Shown here: piece by piece, positions 1-14,419 of the stretch
Numbering within the stretch: the first letter of the stretch is position 1
How the letters are laid out: every line of letters begins with the position of its first letter
Assembly (NCBI GenBank): GCA_004123355.1
Contig: SCHM01000003.1
Coordinates: forward strand, 5,785,058-5,849,057
Source: Amphirosellinia nigrospora
Taxonomy: Eukaryota > Ascomycota > Sordariomycetes > Xylariales > Xylariaceae
Direction: 5' to 3'
Length of the DNA stretch: 64,000 nucleotides
Position numbers and translations under genes: made by a program
Notes under the pieces: model-generated
Seen by the model: the letters and a program-made list of their open reading frames with translations, nothing else
Told to the model about the DNA's origin: nothing
The model's database searches: none

Positions 1-774
1 CGGGACAGTAGTGGATAGTGAGGCTTTGGTATTTCTTTGTTTATATGTATAGAGGCATCATATGTTGTTGAGTCTCAGATGGGAGTTGATTATTTCGATT
101 CAATGTATGCAATGTCTCCGAATACACGCAAGCAGTAAATACGGCGTTCAATCCACCTGCTATGTAGAACTTGGATCAGTAGTTCTGGCGGACAACCGCG
201 AATAAGCGTCGGAGCATGTTCATACCTATCTAGGTTTAGGGCTGTATGGTAGGGAGCCACTTTTATTTTAAGGACGGATCCTTGTTGAAGCGCAGGTCGT
301 TATACTCCGGTATGTAATTTCACCGACTTGCGACTGACAAGAAAAAGTCATCGTCACATTTACCTAATGGAATACTCATATTTGATGCGATCATCTTTTT
401 GACTGCACCGCATGAGATGAGAGTTACTAGATCATATCTCCGCCCCCCGATTAGATTCTAAGCATCGTTTTCCTCCTGTCTCATCTACATGTGCTATTGT
501 CGCTCTCTTGATCCTTGATCTTATCTTTTCGCTTCGGTGGCGGGGCGCAAGCGACATCGTTCGATCGATTCCCATTGGCTTTGGCCTGGCACAGCTGGAC
601 CATTGCCTCGACGTGAATACCTAACCAACCAACCAACCAACCAACCAACTCAGCCCAACCCAGCCCAATCCAACGAGTTAGCCGAAGCCCACGAACGTCC
701 ACTGCGACTATCGACGTTGGTGATATTACCTGGGCCAAACAGCCAGCCAGCCAGCCAGGGCTCCGCAGGGCGGG
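1..774. other. Gene-less left edge
   Basis: I see no supported gene here. The last 150 bases are pyrimidine- and repeat-rich and precede the start of the flavoprotein-like gene, so they probably hold its promoter and 5' leader. Two short tetranucleotide arrays lie in it and are listed separately. Short open frames on both strands have no recognisable composition. Confidence 0.5.
623..649. repeat. (CAAC)n microsatellite
   Basis: Between six and seven uninterrupted AACC/CAAC units are visible. A related CCAG array follows at 741 to 758. Both lie just upstream of the start codon at 775, in what would be the 5' leader. Such arrays are length-variable and error-prone in assembly. Confidence 0.9.
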
Positions 775-2515
775 ATGGCGGACAACAGGCTCGCCAGTCC
801 GGGTCCTCCGTTGACACCCGCCTTTGGTAGCAACTCACCTCTCCTCCGAACCCTGAACTCGTCCTCCTCTTCAATACACGAGATGCCTCGAGTAAGGAAA
901 TTGCGATTGTTGGTCGCTGCCAATGGCCCGCGGGATGTCAACTACGCCAAGAGCATTGCCGTGCGCCTCCTTAAAGACCCCCAAATTGAGACGCGTGCGC
1001 TCGTCGATGAGGTCCTCTACGACTTACCCATGACCTCATAGTATATGAGAATCGAAGCTTAGCAACTGCCGCCGTCGATGCGGACCAGAGAACCAAAGAT
1101 GCTATAGAAGCTGCGCGCCAGACCGCCTACGAGCTTGTCGAGTGGGCCGACTTGCTTGTTCTCGCCCTATTGATGCGGACCACCTCGCCAAGATGATGTC
1201 GGGCATCGCCGATACCACCCTACTCGAGGTGTTACGCGCGTGGGACGTGTCCAAGAAGGTCCTACTGGTGCCGGGCATGTCAACGCAGATGTGGGAGCAT
1301 CCCATGACGAAGAAGCAACTTAGCAAGATAAAACGAAAATGGAACTGGATTAAAGTCATGTCACCAATTCTATGGTATTACGAATCGTCTGGGGATGAGA
1401 AACGTGTGGTATCATGGGAGGGTTTCGCCTTTCAAGATCTTGTCGGCATAATAAAAAACCAAGCCGAGCTTATGAGCCTTGGCCACGACGTAGAGGTCGC
1501 CGCGAAGCAGGCTATGCATACCATCAGCCCCCGTCGGGTGGCTAAGATTCTCCCGCCCGAGATATGGAGCCTCATATTTGAGCATGTTAGTGACTGGGAG
1601 ATTGCAGCTGCGCTCAATGTATATACGACGCTCGAGACGCCTGTAGAATGGAAAAAGAACCGGGCCAACCTGAAGGACCCCATCGAGATTTACATGCACG
1701 AGCTAGAATGGCTCATACTCTCCTGTCCGGGATCTGATGTCATATGCCAGAAGCTTTCCGAAGCACCAAAAGGATTACGTTACGTTTCCTCTCTGGTTGT
1801 CAAACTCATCATGAAGTTTTCGCTCATCGATGTGCTAACACACCTGGAAACCCACATGAGCAAGGTGTTCTGGGCCTCTTTCAGCGCCAAATTCCTCCCA
1901 AATAAGGCATCCGGAGTCTACGGCCGTGCGGATATCCTCACGTGGTGGAATACTTCACCTCGTTCCTCAAGAAGGAATATGATGCGGAGGCACTAGATAA
2001 CGCTTCACGTATGGGATACGTTCATGTGCTGGACTGGTGGTTACGTTCGGGTCTTCCTCTAAAATACACCGAGGTAGCACTCGAATCTACCTCCAAAGAA
2101 GGTCATTTATTAGTATTAGAATGGTGGAAAGAGGCAGCGATGAAAGACGAGACCATCATTCTTAAACCGGTCGCAGTCTTCTTAGCCGCGCAGCACGGAC
2201 AGACAGCCGTACTTCGTTGGTGGAGAGCTCAGGTATTCGATCGGCTATAGCGAGGGAGTCTGCAAGATCGCGAGCGCCCACGGCCAGACGGCGGTCCTCG
2301 ACACGTGGCACGAGCTGAAGGGCGAGAAACTCTCCTTCGACTCTCAGGTACTCGTGGCACCTACAAAGCAGGGGCATGTCAGTGTACTTGAGTGGTGGAA
2401 GCAATATGCGCGGGGTGAGCAGGCTGCTGGCGACGGCAGGACTCACAGGGTTGAGTATAAGACGTGTGATATTGAAGAAGCGCTCGAAGATGCGTCGGAG
2501 ACCCTCGTCCAGTAG
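775..2515 (+). CDS. HFCD-flavoprotein-fold protein fused to Trp-rich helical repeats
   Basis: The first part resembles the flavoprotein family that includes phosphopantothenoylcysteine decarboxylase (PPCDC/Hal3): RKLRLLVAANG near residue 42, then WADLLVLA, a DADHLAKMMSGIAD stretch and PGMSTQMWEHP, which parallel WADxxxxAPLSANT and PAMNxxMW in PPCDC. The usual active residues look changed: the His before ELxxWAD is not there, SANT reads DADH, and PAMN reads PGMS. I therefore expect a non-decarboxylating relative. From about residue 260 the protein carries ankyrin-like helical repeats marked by paired Trp (DWWLRSG, LEWWKEA, LRWWRAQ, LEWWKQY). At least three one-base frame changes (near 1045, 1171 and 1945, with another near 2240) split the reading. 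Similarity continues across each, so I give one gene from the ATG at 775 to the TAG at 2513 to 2515. It could be a pseudogene, but the same kind of break affects most genes here. Function is unknown. Confidence 0.6.
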
Positions 2516-3394
2516 GAGATGGTGGGCTCGGAACGGTTAAATCTAGGACTGGGCACTAGTGAGTAGATAGAAGATTGTAGTGAGGACTTAGCTATAATAC
2601 AATTCTAAATAGAGATCAAACAACGAATGTGAAACTCTATGTAAGAACAAGTCCACTACCGATATTGGACTTGCGATTACCGGTGTCCAGTAACTGCCAC
2701 TGATAGAAGCTGAGCAAACAGCGGTTAATATTGCTGTAACTTTTCTTAGAATATACATCAGATGAGTCATCATTGGCGATTTGATTGTTGTTGGTTGGGG
2801 GGTAGTAGCTATATATGTATCAGCGACATCTCAATTTTCTTTGTAGCTTTGTATTAGCGCAGCATGACTCTTAGGATTCAAACTTAATCAATCTAACTCA
2901 ACATTCGCTATAAGTGTATGGGGCGCATGATTAGATAATAAGTCGTCTCAACTCATGCATTAGCTAAACCACCTTAGTATAAGGTAAATCTTTGACTTAA
3001 TTTCAAATTATTAAGAGCAAAGTTGGGTTGACAACAAAACAACGTATCCTTTGAGGTCGTACTCTGGAAATAATTTTATAAATACCTACTAGATATGGAC
3101 CTCAATTCTATGTAATGTACACAGGTGCTTCTATATACACTAAGGTACGGTCACCGCTAATGATGAATTGGAAAGATAGGTTTGTTAAAGGTTTATTAAA
3201 CATTAGGTTGCATGGATTGTTAAATGTGGAACTATGCTAACCTAAAGGTCCTTAGGTATACATTCTAATATTATATATACGCCTTTTAAAAAAAAGTCAT
3301 ATATGATTACTTAATAGCTTTGAGATTATTTATTACAAGCAAAAATAATATAAAGCTTATATATTCAATTATAAAAATAAATCAAAAAAAACAA

Positions 3395-3695
3395 CGGTAT
3401 GCTTCACCGGCCACCTTACCTCATCCTTCCAGAGGTAGTCCATCTTTTTCAGAGGGTAGAGCGTACAACCTTCGCGGCAGAGTCTGGCGGAAAGATGCAG
3501 AATACGAAGTAAAGAGATCCCGTGTATCTTCCGTGGGCAGACCCTACCAGTTATACACCCTATCCCTGGTCAATCCGAGGTAAGATGGCTGGCTAACATG
3601 GGTTGTTGAGGACTCGAACCCCTTCCCTGTGGTTTCAGTGATTAGGAGAGATTCCTGAATACTGAACTGTTGACCTAGCAGCTAGGCCAACTTGT
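3395..3695 (-). repeat. Possible tRNA-derived SINE-like element
   Basis: On the minus strand, a box-A-like TGGCCTAGCTGCTAGG (about 3660 to 3680) is followed some 60 bases on by GGTTCGAGTCC, an exact match to the Pol III box B consensus GGTTCGANTCC. Four of five T-stem pairs form around the TTCGAGT loop. The acceptor stem does not pair, so this is not a working tRNA. A GC-richer body of about 200 bases follows and then sharply AT-rich DNA. That is the layout of a tRNA-derived SINE, but the end in this orientation is T-rich rather than A-rich and I see no target-site duplication. A relic tRNA pseudogene is the alternative. Confidence 0.3.
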
Positions 3696-3793
3696 TGGAA
3701 TAAGGGACGCCTATTCTATTACATATAGGTGTGGTGGCAAGTAGGTTCCTTGCCCGCCATTGGACAACAGATATGCGTTGTCGCTGTGGTGAT

Positions 3794-3879
3794 TAGGTAC
3801 GTAGGTAAGTAGGTAGGTACCTACTGTACCTTAGGTGCTGCACTAACTACCTTATACCTATTTCCAACTACCTAGGTAC
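3794..3879. promoter_or_regulatory. TAGGTA/TACCTA palindrome cluster
   Basis: Repeated TAGGTA units end in GGTACCTA at 3823, and a second palindrome, CTACCTAGGTAC, lies at 3868 to 3879, about 200 bases before the next start codon. Similar clusters precede the kinase-like gene and the NRPS. I infer a promoter-associated element. Whether it binds a factor or is only a common low-complexity motif in these fungi cannot be told from sequence. Confidence 0.35.
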
Positions 3880-4085
3880 GGTGCTTTCCTGTTAATCGGC
3901 CAGTGACTGGTCTAGAAAGTTTCTCTCCGGTCTTCAGGACTCATGCTCTACTAGCTGTGTTGATCATAATTTCTGTGCCCCAAACTATCCTTGTTCACCA
4001 CTCGCCTTCAGCCCACAGCCTCTTTCCGCCCTCAAGAACTTCAACCTTAAGTATACCTAACCAGGTTAACCAGCAACTCTGCAGA

Positions 4086-4998
4086 ATGCCTCCCGGATAT
4101 CGTCGGCTCTCTGATATGATGTTCAGAGGTTATCACAGCGGTTTCCGCTGGGAAACCATAGGCTACAACACACACGACGCTGATGGACACAAAGTTCACA
4201 TGTATCGCTTCCTTCTTCACAATCCCCTCCACACATCTTGCAAAGACCTTGGTTCGTGGTACTGGATCCAGAAGTAAAGGTGTCATTGCCGACTGCCTTT
4301 CAGACATCTACAACTTCGCAGCCGATAATGTTCACCTCTGCAAGCACATGGAGCCCCAGGAGTTCTGGGCCCATGCGAAGAACTCGTGGGAATGGTCGTC
4401 ACACTTCAAAGACGACGCTTTCTGGGCCTTCACCTACAAACTGTTACACGGCCGTTCCTTGTATCTCCATACTGTCCCTACAAGATACCATCCAGACGGA
4501 CATCCTCTCATCAATGCGCTGGATCGCTTCCGAGATGCCTTCCACAACCTCTATGGCCTCGATGCTATCCTTGCTCTGAACTCTGACAACAACCACTCAC
4601 AAGAAAGCATTGAGGATGTCGAGGATATGGTGTTCATGAACAAGCAGGTCTGCGAGGCGTATCTCCAGTATACCTGGGCAGACCAGGAGGGTGATGGAAC
4701 TGACAATCTGGTTACGAGAATTGTGCAAGACGAGCACAGTGACCCGAACGACGGGAAATATGTTCGGAGCACGACCATCCCAGCCGAGTTTGCAGAGGAT
4801 AATACAGATTTCTACTTTGACCTCGGCCCGCGAAACCCTCGTTATGGTCACAAGAATGCGTACCAAGAAATCGAGGATGCCATGGAGAAGGCAGAGAAAG
4901 AGGAACTAGAGGCCAAACAGCAAAAACACTGGCCTCGAAGAGGATATCGTGATGATGGGTGTTGGTCAGGCGGAGGAGGAGGAGGAGGATGTTATTGA
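4086..4998 (+). CDS. Uncharacterised protein with Gly-rich C-terminus
   Basis: I do not recognise this family. The start at 4086 (MPPGYRRLSDMMFRGYHSG) follows a leader with the palindrome cluster. The frame changes once near 4275, where an in-frame TAA interrupts an otherwise continuous protein of about 303 residues. The body is acidic and aromatic-rich, with a well-conserved look around EFWAHAKNSWEWSSHFKDDAFW, then a charged helix (EIEDAMEKAEKEELEAKQQK). It ends in a run of glycines before Cys-Tyr-stop. No signal peptide or membrane segment is evident, so a soluble intracellular protein is likely. Codon use and base composition match the neighbouring real genes. Confidence 0.6.
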
Positions 4999-5501
4999 CT
5001 TGGGAGGGCTTGGAATTTGAATCGCGGTGTTGAGACCAGTAATAAGTACCTAGGTAATTAACACAACCTTATGGTCTGGGTGTCGGGCAGTGAACGTGTA
5101 CGAGAAGAAGCCTCTGTTACAGAATACCCCACAGGACTCGGCGTTGTAGTAAGCTCCTTGAAATCAGGTGGCCCATCACTCATGAAGTGTACCTTCGCCT
5201 CACTACTTAGCTAAGTAGTAGAATAGTTCATGTTGATTAAAGCTACTGTGTATTAAAATCACCAAAGTTGAGCATGTTGCTCTAATTTAATTACCATGCC
5301 GTGAATTGCGGGTTTCGAAAAAATTATACAATTATATTCACTCGCTAAATTTTAATCACATAATCACTATGAAATGCGCACCAAACACCAGCCCTGAAAG
5401 TATTCCGCCAGGTCCCAGAAGTATGTGTCCCGACCTCAAGAGGGTTTGCATATGAACCCATCAAGAGAAAGCCTCGCTATTGGCTAACGTTGAGCGTACC
5501 C
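4999..5501. other. Intergenic, convergent 3' ends
   Basis: This is the gap between two genes that converge on it. It is AT-rich in the middle and includes one TACCTAGGTA palindrome near 5047. I see no gene; 3' UTRs and polyadenylation signals for both neighbours are expected here. Confidence 0.5.
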
Positions 5502-9517
<4,016 letters not shown>

Positions 9518-11696
9518 TTATCTCTGGAGATGTGGCGACATCGATCTCGAGCGTCGAATGTTCGCCAGATCCTCCACAGGAATGCTGGGGGTAATGGTGG
9601 AGTGCAGTAAATCTACGGCAGGAATCTCTTTATGATCCGTGACACAGTTGAATTGCAGATATCCCACATTAAAGGCACGCTGATAAAGCTTGGATGGAAT
9701 CCACTCATCCATGTCCATGTTCTGGTAGCCGCCAGCGATGCGTGTCATATTGTCTAAATTGCGATCCTAATCATTATTATCAGCCAAGGCCTCTTGCTCT
9801 TCCGAATAGAACATACCAAAGCGGCACAGGCCGGGGAGAAAGTCAAGAATCTTTTTAGGAATCTTCTACATTTCGCGAAATCCGTCTTAGACTTTTGCTT
9901 GAGCCCGGCAGCAGCTGCGCAGCTATAGTAGAGGTGCACCGTAGCGGCGATCGCAGCTACGTGTCCCAAAAACGGATCAACAAGTTGTACTTGCTTATCT
10001 ACAATCATGTCGATCATGCGGACAATCCAGTAGCATGGAGCAGTGCGAGCTCCGATGATCTCTTCCAGAACGTGTTAGGGATCGCTAAATTCGGATTGTG
10101 TTGGGCGCCGACGATATAAAGGAATGGGTGATTTAAAACTGTAGGTATAACATGGTAAGTAAACTGCTCCTTCAACCACGGGGCCCAATAGTCGTGGTTT
10201 CTTCTGATTTCTTCTACTGTACGCGCATAGAACTTGACTGAATCGTATCTATGAACATAGGATTCTGTTCTCAGTCTCCATGAAGTCAGATTGTACCACG
10301 CGTACGTTGAATCATGCCGCCACGGCTCCTTATTATGTTGTGAGCGCAATCCGAAATGAACTTCCTCACGCGACTCCAGACCCATCCTAAATGGATGCCC
10401 GTGTTCCCAGATACCGGGCTCGTGCGTTTCCGCAGATCCGTGTCTCAGTTGGCAAAGCCGGCATCGTTGGTTTAATTCCGAAAGCAGTCTCTGCCCCCGT
10501 CATTTGAAGAATACGAAGATCTGCCGATTTCGGTAGGGACACTTGGAAGACCAGTTTGGCGACCATAGAACTTTTCGAGTAGGTGAAGGCTCCAGAAAAG
10601 CCTCTTCTTTCGCTCGGCAGTTGGGTCATCCACAGTGTATGTTGAATCCAAATCAAGCATAGCAGACCGGCAAAGTTGAAGGGCAAGCCCAACATGGAAT
10701 TGACCAAGATTGATATTGCCATCTGTATTCACGTCAGCGTGCGGCCTTCCCAAATCTATAGAGCCAAGCCGTACCTAGAAAAAAGGAATATGAAAGCAGA
10801 CATAAACTTTCAATCGTCTCCAGTACCACTGAACCATTCGCAATACGAATCATGATTAATGGCCTGACATTATGGCCGTAAAGTTGTAACCGATCACGGT
10901 TATGAGAAAACCGTGCAGTCAAACAAAGAATACTGCAGACAAGTTCGTGAGAAAGCGAGCTATAATTGCTGACGTCTTCGCGCTCGAAGCACCAAATTGG
11001 TTGTCTGTGACAATACTTGAAGTAGAGGTGAATCCCGCAAGCAATATCTGCCGGACCTGGGCGCGTGTCCGAATTCTCCGGTTCAGATAGTGTGCTTGAA
11101 AGGCGCCTGGCAGGATAACCTTGTCGATCAGATGCTGGCCCTGGGGAGCCTGACGCCTCCGAACCTTCAGCAACATCTTCTTGAGGTTGATCTTGAGGTG
11201 TCTGTTTCGAATAGTCCGGTCTGGGCAAGCAATCAGAAAGTTAGGGCTCAAGCTTTGGTTCTTGGGAGCGGTCATATGTACAGGCGCCCTTTTAAAATGA
11301 GATCTAATTTCTCTTCCAAGGTAGCTAGCCTTTCCTCCTATTGATTGTCAGGGGATGTTCACAAACTGGGATTATGTCACATAGTACCGATGGGCCACTA
11401 CGTGCGGGGGACTTTATTTGGTTTGAATAAGAACATGACTGCTTGAGACGAGTGCAGCTGGAACACGCCGGCTTTTCACCGGGACATCGTGTCTTTTTCC
11501 TCCTATCTTAAAGTTAATATTCAACATGACTAGAAACGAGCAGTAAGTTGAAACGGCAACTGGGTACGGACCTACAAGGAAGGCAGGCATGGTGAGAACG
11601 TCGTCTACCACGAAGATTGGAGCTTTCGCCTGGCGGCGTCATCAAGCCAAGACTTGCTTCTAAGGGGCCAGCGGTAGGGGAAAACCAAGTTACCAA
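9518..11696 (-). CDS. Zn2Cys6 fungal-specific transcription factor
   Basis: The N-terminus holds a complete zinc binuclear cluster once an intron is removed: CLPCRRKKTRCPGEKPAC followed by SSC and TRLKQSC, giving C-x2-C-x6-C-x6-C-x2-C-x6-C. The intron at 11503 to 11571 falls directly after the second Cys. A coiled-coil linker follows (EERLATLEEKLDLILK). Further on is the middle homology region: DGNINLGQFHVGLALQLCRSAMLD and RLFWSLHLLEKFYGRQTGLP, joined by a 42-base intron at 10733 to 10774. A third intron (9754 to 9816) precedes the C-terminal piece, which ends at 9518. Several one-base frame changes, mostly at base runs, break the frame. The start at 11696 is the only ATG that leads into the zinc cluster. 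Sitting inside the methylglycine catabolic cluster, it is the natural candidate for the pathway-specific regulator; that role is inferred from position. Confidence 0.75.
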
Positions 11697-13052
11697 AGGC
11701 CGTTGTGTCGGACCTGACGTCGACTGGGCGAGTGGACTATAACTGTGTACTTCGCATGTGCGGGGCGGTTTATAGATAGAGATGGTTCCATTTTTCGGTC
11801 TAGACCAAGCGCGCTGCCTTGTTATCGTGCGGAGGATTTGCTGATGCGGTTGATCTTGTGACGAAGGTCAGGTAGCATCGCTGTCGTGGCTTTGAGGCGA
11901 GGTAGATGAGCTAGGGAGTGTTGATGCTGCTAGCTCGGTGCCAATACGACCACGGTGAAACCGCAGCGGAATTGAGACTCGAGAGAGCCATGCCTTGTTT
12001 CACGTGCTCACTTATACGCCAAGACCGGAGCTCCCCCTGGTATCGTCGATATAGCCCACACTTGCATGACTAACGGCACTTACCTAGTTCTCACTCACTG
12101 CGCCTATTGCGGCTCTATCCTATCCAGGAATAGTATGTATCCAGCCCGCGTTCGAAGTAAAGTATACAAGATTCAGTCTAGCCTGTTGACCGTCACGCCG
12201 AGACCGGCGATAAGGCCTACTTAAGGGAGACGACCTCGGGCCATTATGGGCTCAGGTCACCTCTGCCGCCGCTTTAGCTATAATGCTATCACTCACTATT
12301 GCTACCGAGCTGGACGATTTTGCGGGTTTGTCATCCCCGACGAAGTGAGATACGTGTCGCAAAACGTCCTGTCAAACTAGATCGACGCTATCATTGCTCC
12401 GGTAGAGGTGGGGTTGGTTGCGCGCAGATCCGATAATGGGTGCATGTGTTCACTATCTCGTAATTTTACGGTAATAAGGAATAGTGTATACGCTTTTATA
12501 TCGCCGTGGATCAAGTGACGTAGCCAATCATCAGATGAACCCTTTCGTAAGGGATACCATTTCTCGTTAAACAGCGCAGCCCACCTACCTACATTTGCCA
12601 CCTTCCATAGCTGGAACTGCCTCCTCCCCTGCTAGGTTGGTAAGTCGTCTTAGGTGATTGGTTGAAACTATAGCAGGGGTAAGGTATGTATACCAAATCT
12701 TAGTGGCCGTCGAATTAAGAATAGCCTTCTAGCCTTATCGCCATCGGAAGTAATTATATCACAAAAAGAGACAGGGGGCAAGATGATCAGAATGGCAGGG
12801 GTGAGAGACATGGAAGTCTATCGCAACAACATCTTGTGGCTGAAGTGGACGAAAGAATGGTGGTTTTAGTTATGAAAGGACTAGAACTCAAACTACACTA
12901 CTAGTATGCCAGATACACGCTGCCCGAAAATGCAACAAGTCATATATCCCATGATAAGGGCTGAAAACCCAACCCCAAATAGGAAAAGTGCCTCCTCTTT
13001 TTACTCCCGCTCAAAACAAACCCAAATAATACACTACAAGCAGGGGAGTGAT
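11697..13052. other. Intergenic upstream of the regulator gene
   Basis: No supported gene. The right part (about 12650 to 13050) is the 3' flank of the Rieske gene and the left part is the regulator's promoter. A short minus-strand frame near 12.4 to 12.6 kb contains HGDIK, which resembles a kinase catalytic loop, but nothing around it supports a kinase. Confidence 0.45.
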
Positions 13053-14419
13053 CTACCAATCAAGGCCTTCCTTTTTTAATGCCGTACAGTCCAACGACGA
13101 GCAAAAGCTGAGGTCGTCCTCACTAGCCTTGGCATCTCCGGGCATTTTTTGTCGGGCAGGCCAAATCTCTTGACCGGCCTTCTTCTCTTGTTTGTGGTGA
13201 GCGGTCACGAGGTCGCGTACCAGTTTCTGGAAGAAGAGGGGACCCTGCTCCATCTTTGGGTGCATTTCTCCGTTCACAAACACGCCGGCTTGAATATTCT
13301 TGTGCGCGTTGGCGCAAAGATATTTGTCCTCCGACATGATTCGCTTGTAGATGTCGCTGATCACTTGGAAGTCCTCGTCAGACGAGTCCTTGTTTCGGTA
13401 GACCTCGTAGTACATGATTGATGTGTTGGGGCTCTTGGGACGAATCGTTGAATGAAGAAGAAGTGCGGCCTAGACATTGGTTAGTCGCGTGATCTGTGTC
13501 GATGTGACCATGGATACACTTACGAGGCATTCATTGAAGCATTGGGGAAGTAGAAAGTAGCGGCCACGTTGAAACCCTTGGCGATTTGCTCCGGTGTTGG
13601 GTTGCCAAGGTGTTGAACGTAAGAGTTCTCCGTAACAACACCGTAAGCGCTGAGGTCGGCAACGGTGGGAATATCGGGATGTGTAGTAGGACAGTGATAA
13701 CATTCATTGTAGTTGTCTCCCAAGAGTTTCCAATTATACTCCCCTCCATTTGCCAAGTATGGTCGAATTTGTAGTTGTCAAAGTTGTAAGCCTTGAACCT
13801 AGCCTGCTTATCGATGTTCTTGTAATCATCTGCCCAGGCATTGGTAGGCTTGTCTTTGGCCTCCAGGTTTACCCAGATGAATCCATTGGTGTCAATGTGG
13901 ACATGGATAGGGAACAGACCGTTCTGGCTCTTGTCGAAGCCTTCGATGTCCTGATAAGAAGGCGCCTTGGTGAGCTTGCCGTTGAGAGCATATGACCAGT
14001 TGTGGTACTTGCAAGCAAGCACACTGTTATTTTTCATCTTTGGTCACAACAGGAAAGGCTCGATGTCTACAGACGTTGTGGAACGCATTGATAGCCCCAG
14101 TACGATCCTTGGCGATAACAAAATCGAAGCCGGCTACTTGATATCGTAGCCAGTCTCCTTCGTTAGGTAGTCTTATTTTGTGTGTGGTAAGAAGCCATTT
14201 CTTAGAAAAGATTGCTCGTCTCTCGAGCTCATACATCTCTTGTGAAAGATACCAGGAGCCTGGTAGGGCTCTGACGGATTTGACACCCACATTCTTAGTC
14301 TTGGAAAGCCATCCCAAGCCCGAAATTTTTGATAAGTAGGAAAGAGCTATGGCGACTAACGATGCAGATAGGGTCCAGAAAAGAATCTGGGGAGAATAGT
14401 AAATTGAGAGTTCGGCCAT
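13053..14419 (-). CDS. Rieske non-haem iron monooxygenase, choline/glycine-betaine type, membrane-anchored
   Basis: The Rieske cluster ligands are plain: CRH, sixteen residues, then CKYH (read across one frame change near 14035). The mononuclear iron site is NYNECYHCPTTHPDIP, giving the H-x4-H pair of the ring-hydroxylase fold. The C-terminal half matches choline monooxygenase style sequence (FYFPNASMN, YYEVYRNKDSSDEDFQ). Length, about 437 residues, is normal for the family. Unlike the plant and bacterial enzymes, it starts with a hydrophobic segment at about residues 10 to 31 (ILFWTLSASLVAIALSYL), likely a membrane anchor. One intron, 13470 to 13523, has a GTAAGT donor and CTAG acceptor. Remaining breaks sit at base runs (for example 13741 to 13744). 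The reaction is either choline to betaine aldehyde or glycine betaine to dimethylglycine; the neighbouring dimethylglycine and sarcosine enzymes favour the second. The ATG at 14419 is chosen because the upstream in-frame leader has no coding look. No reductase partner is visible. Confidence 0.8.

Larger units (their letters stand above)
2516..4085. other. AT-rich intergenic stretch
   Basis: Bases 2580 to 3400 are strongly AT-rich and lack coding signal, as expected of decayed repeat DNA or a long intergenic region. A tRNA-like head with a perfect B box is listed separately, as is a TAGGTA-type palindrome cluster just before the next gene. I see no gene. Confidence 0.5.

Noticed and set aside
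12377-12601. Minus-strand frame with HLIHGDIKAYTLFL, resembling a kinase catalytic loop
   Set aside because: No HRD-to-DFG spacing, no APE and no other kinase motif nearby in any frame; a chance resemblance.
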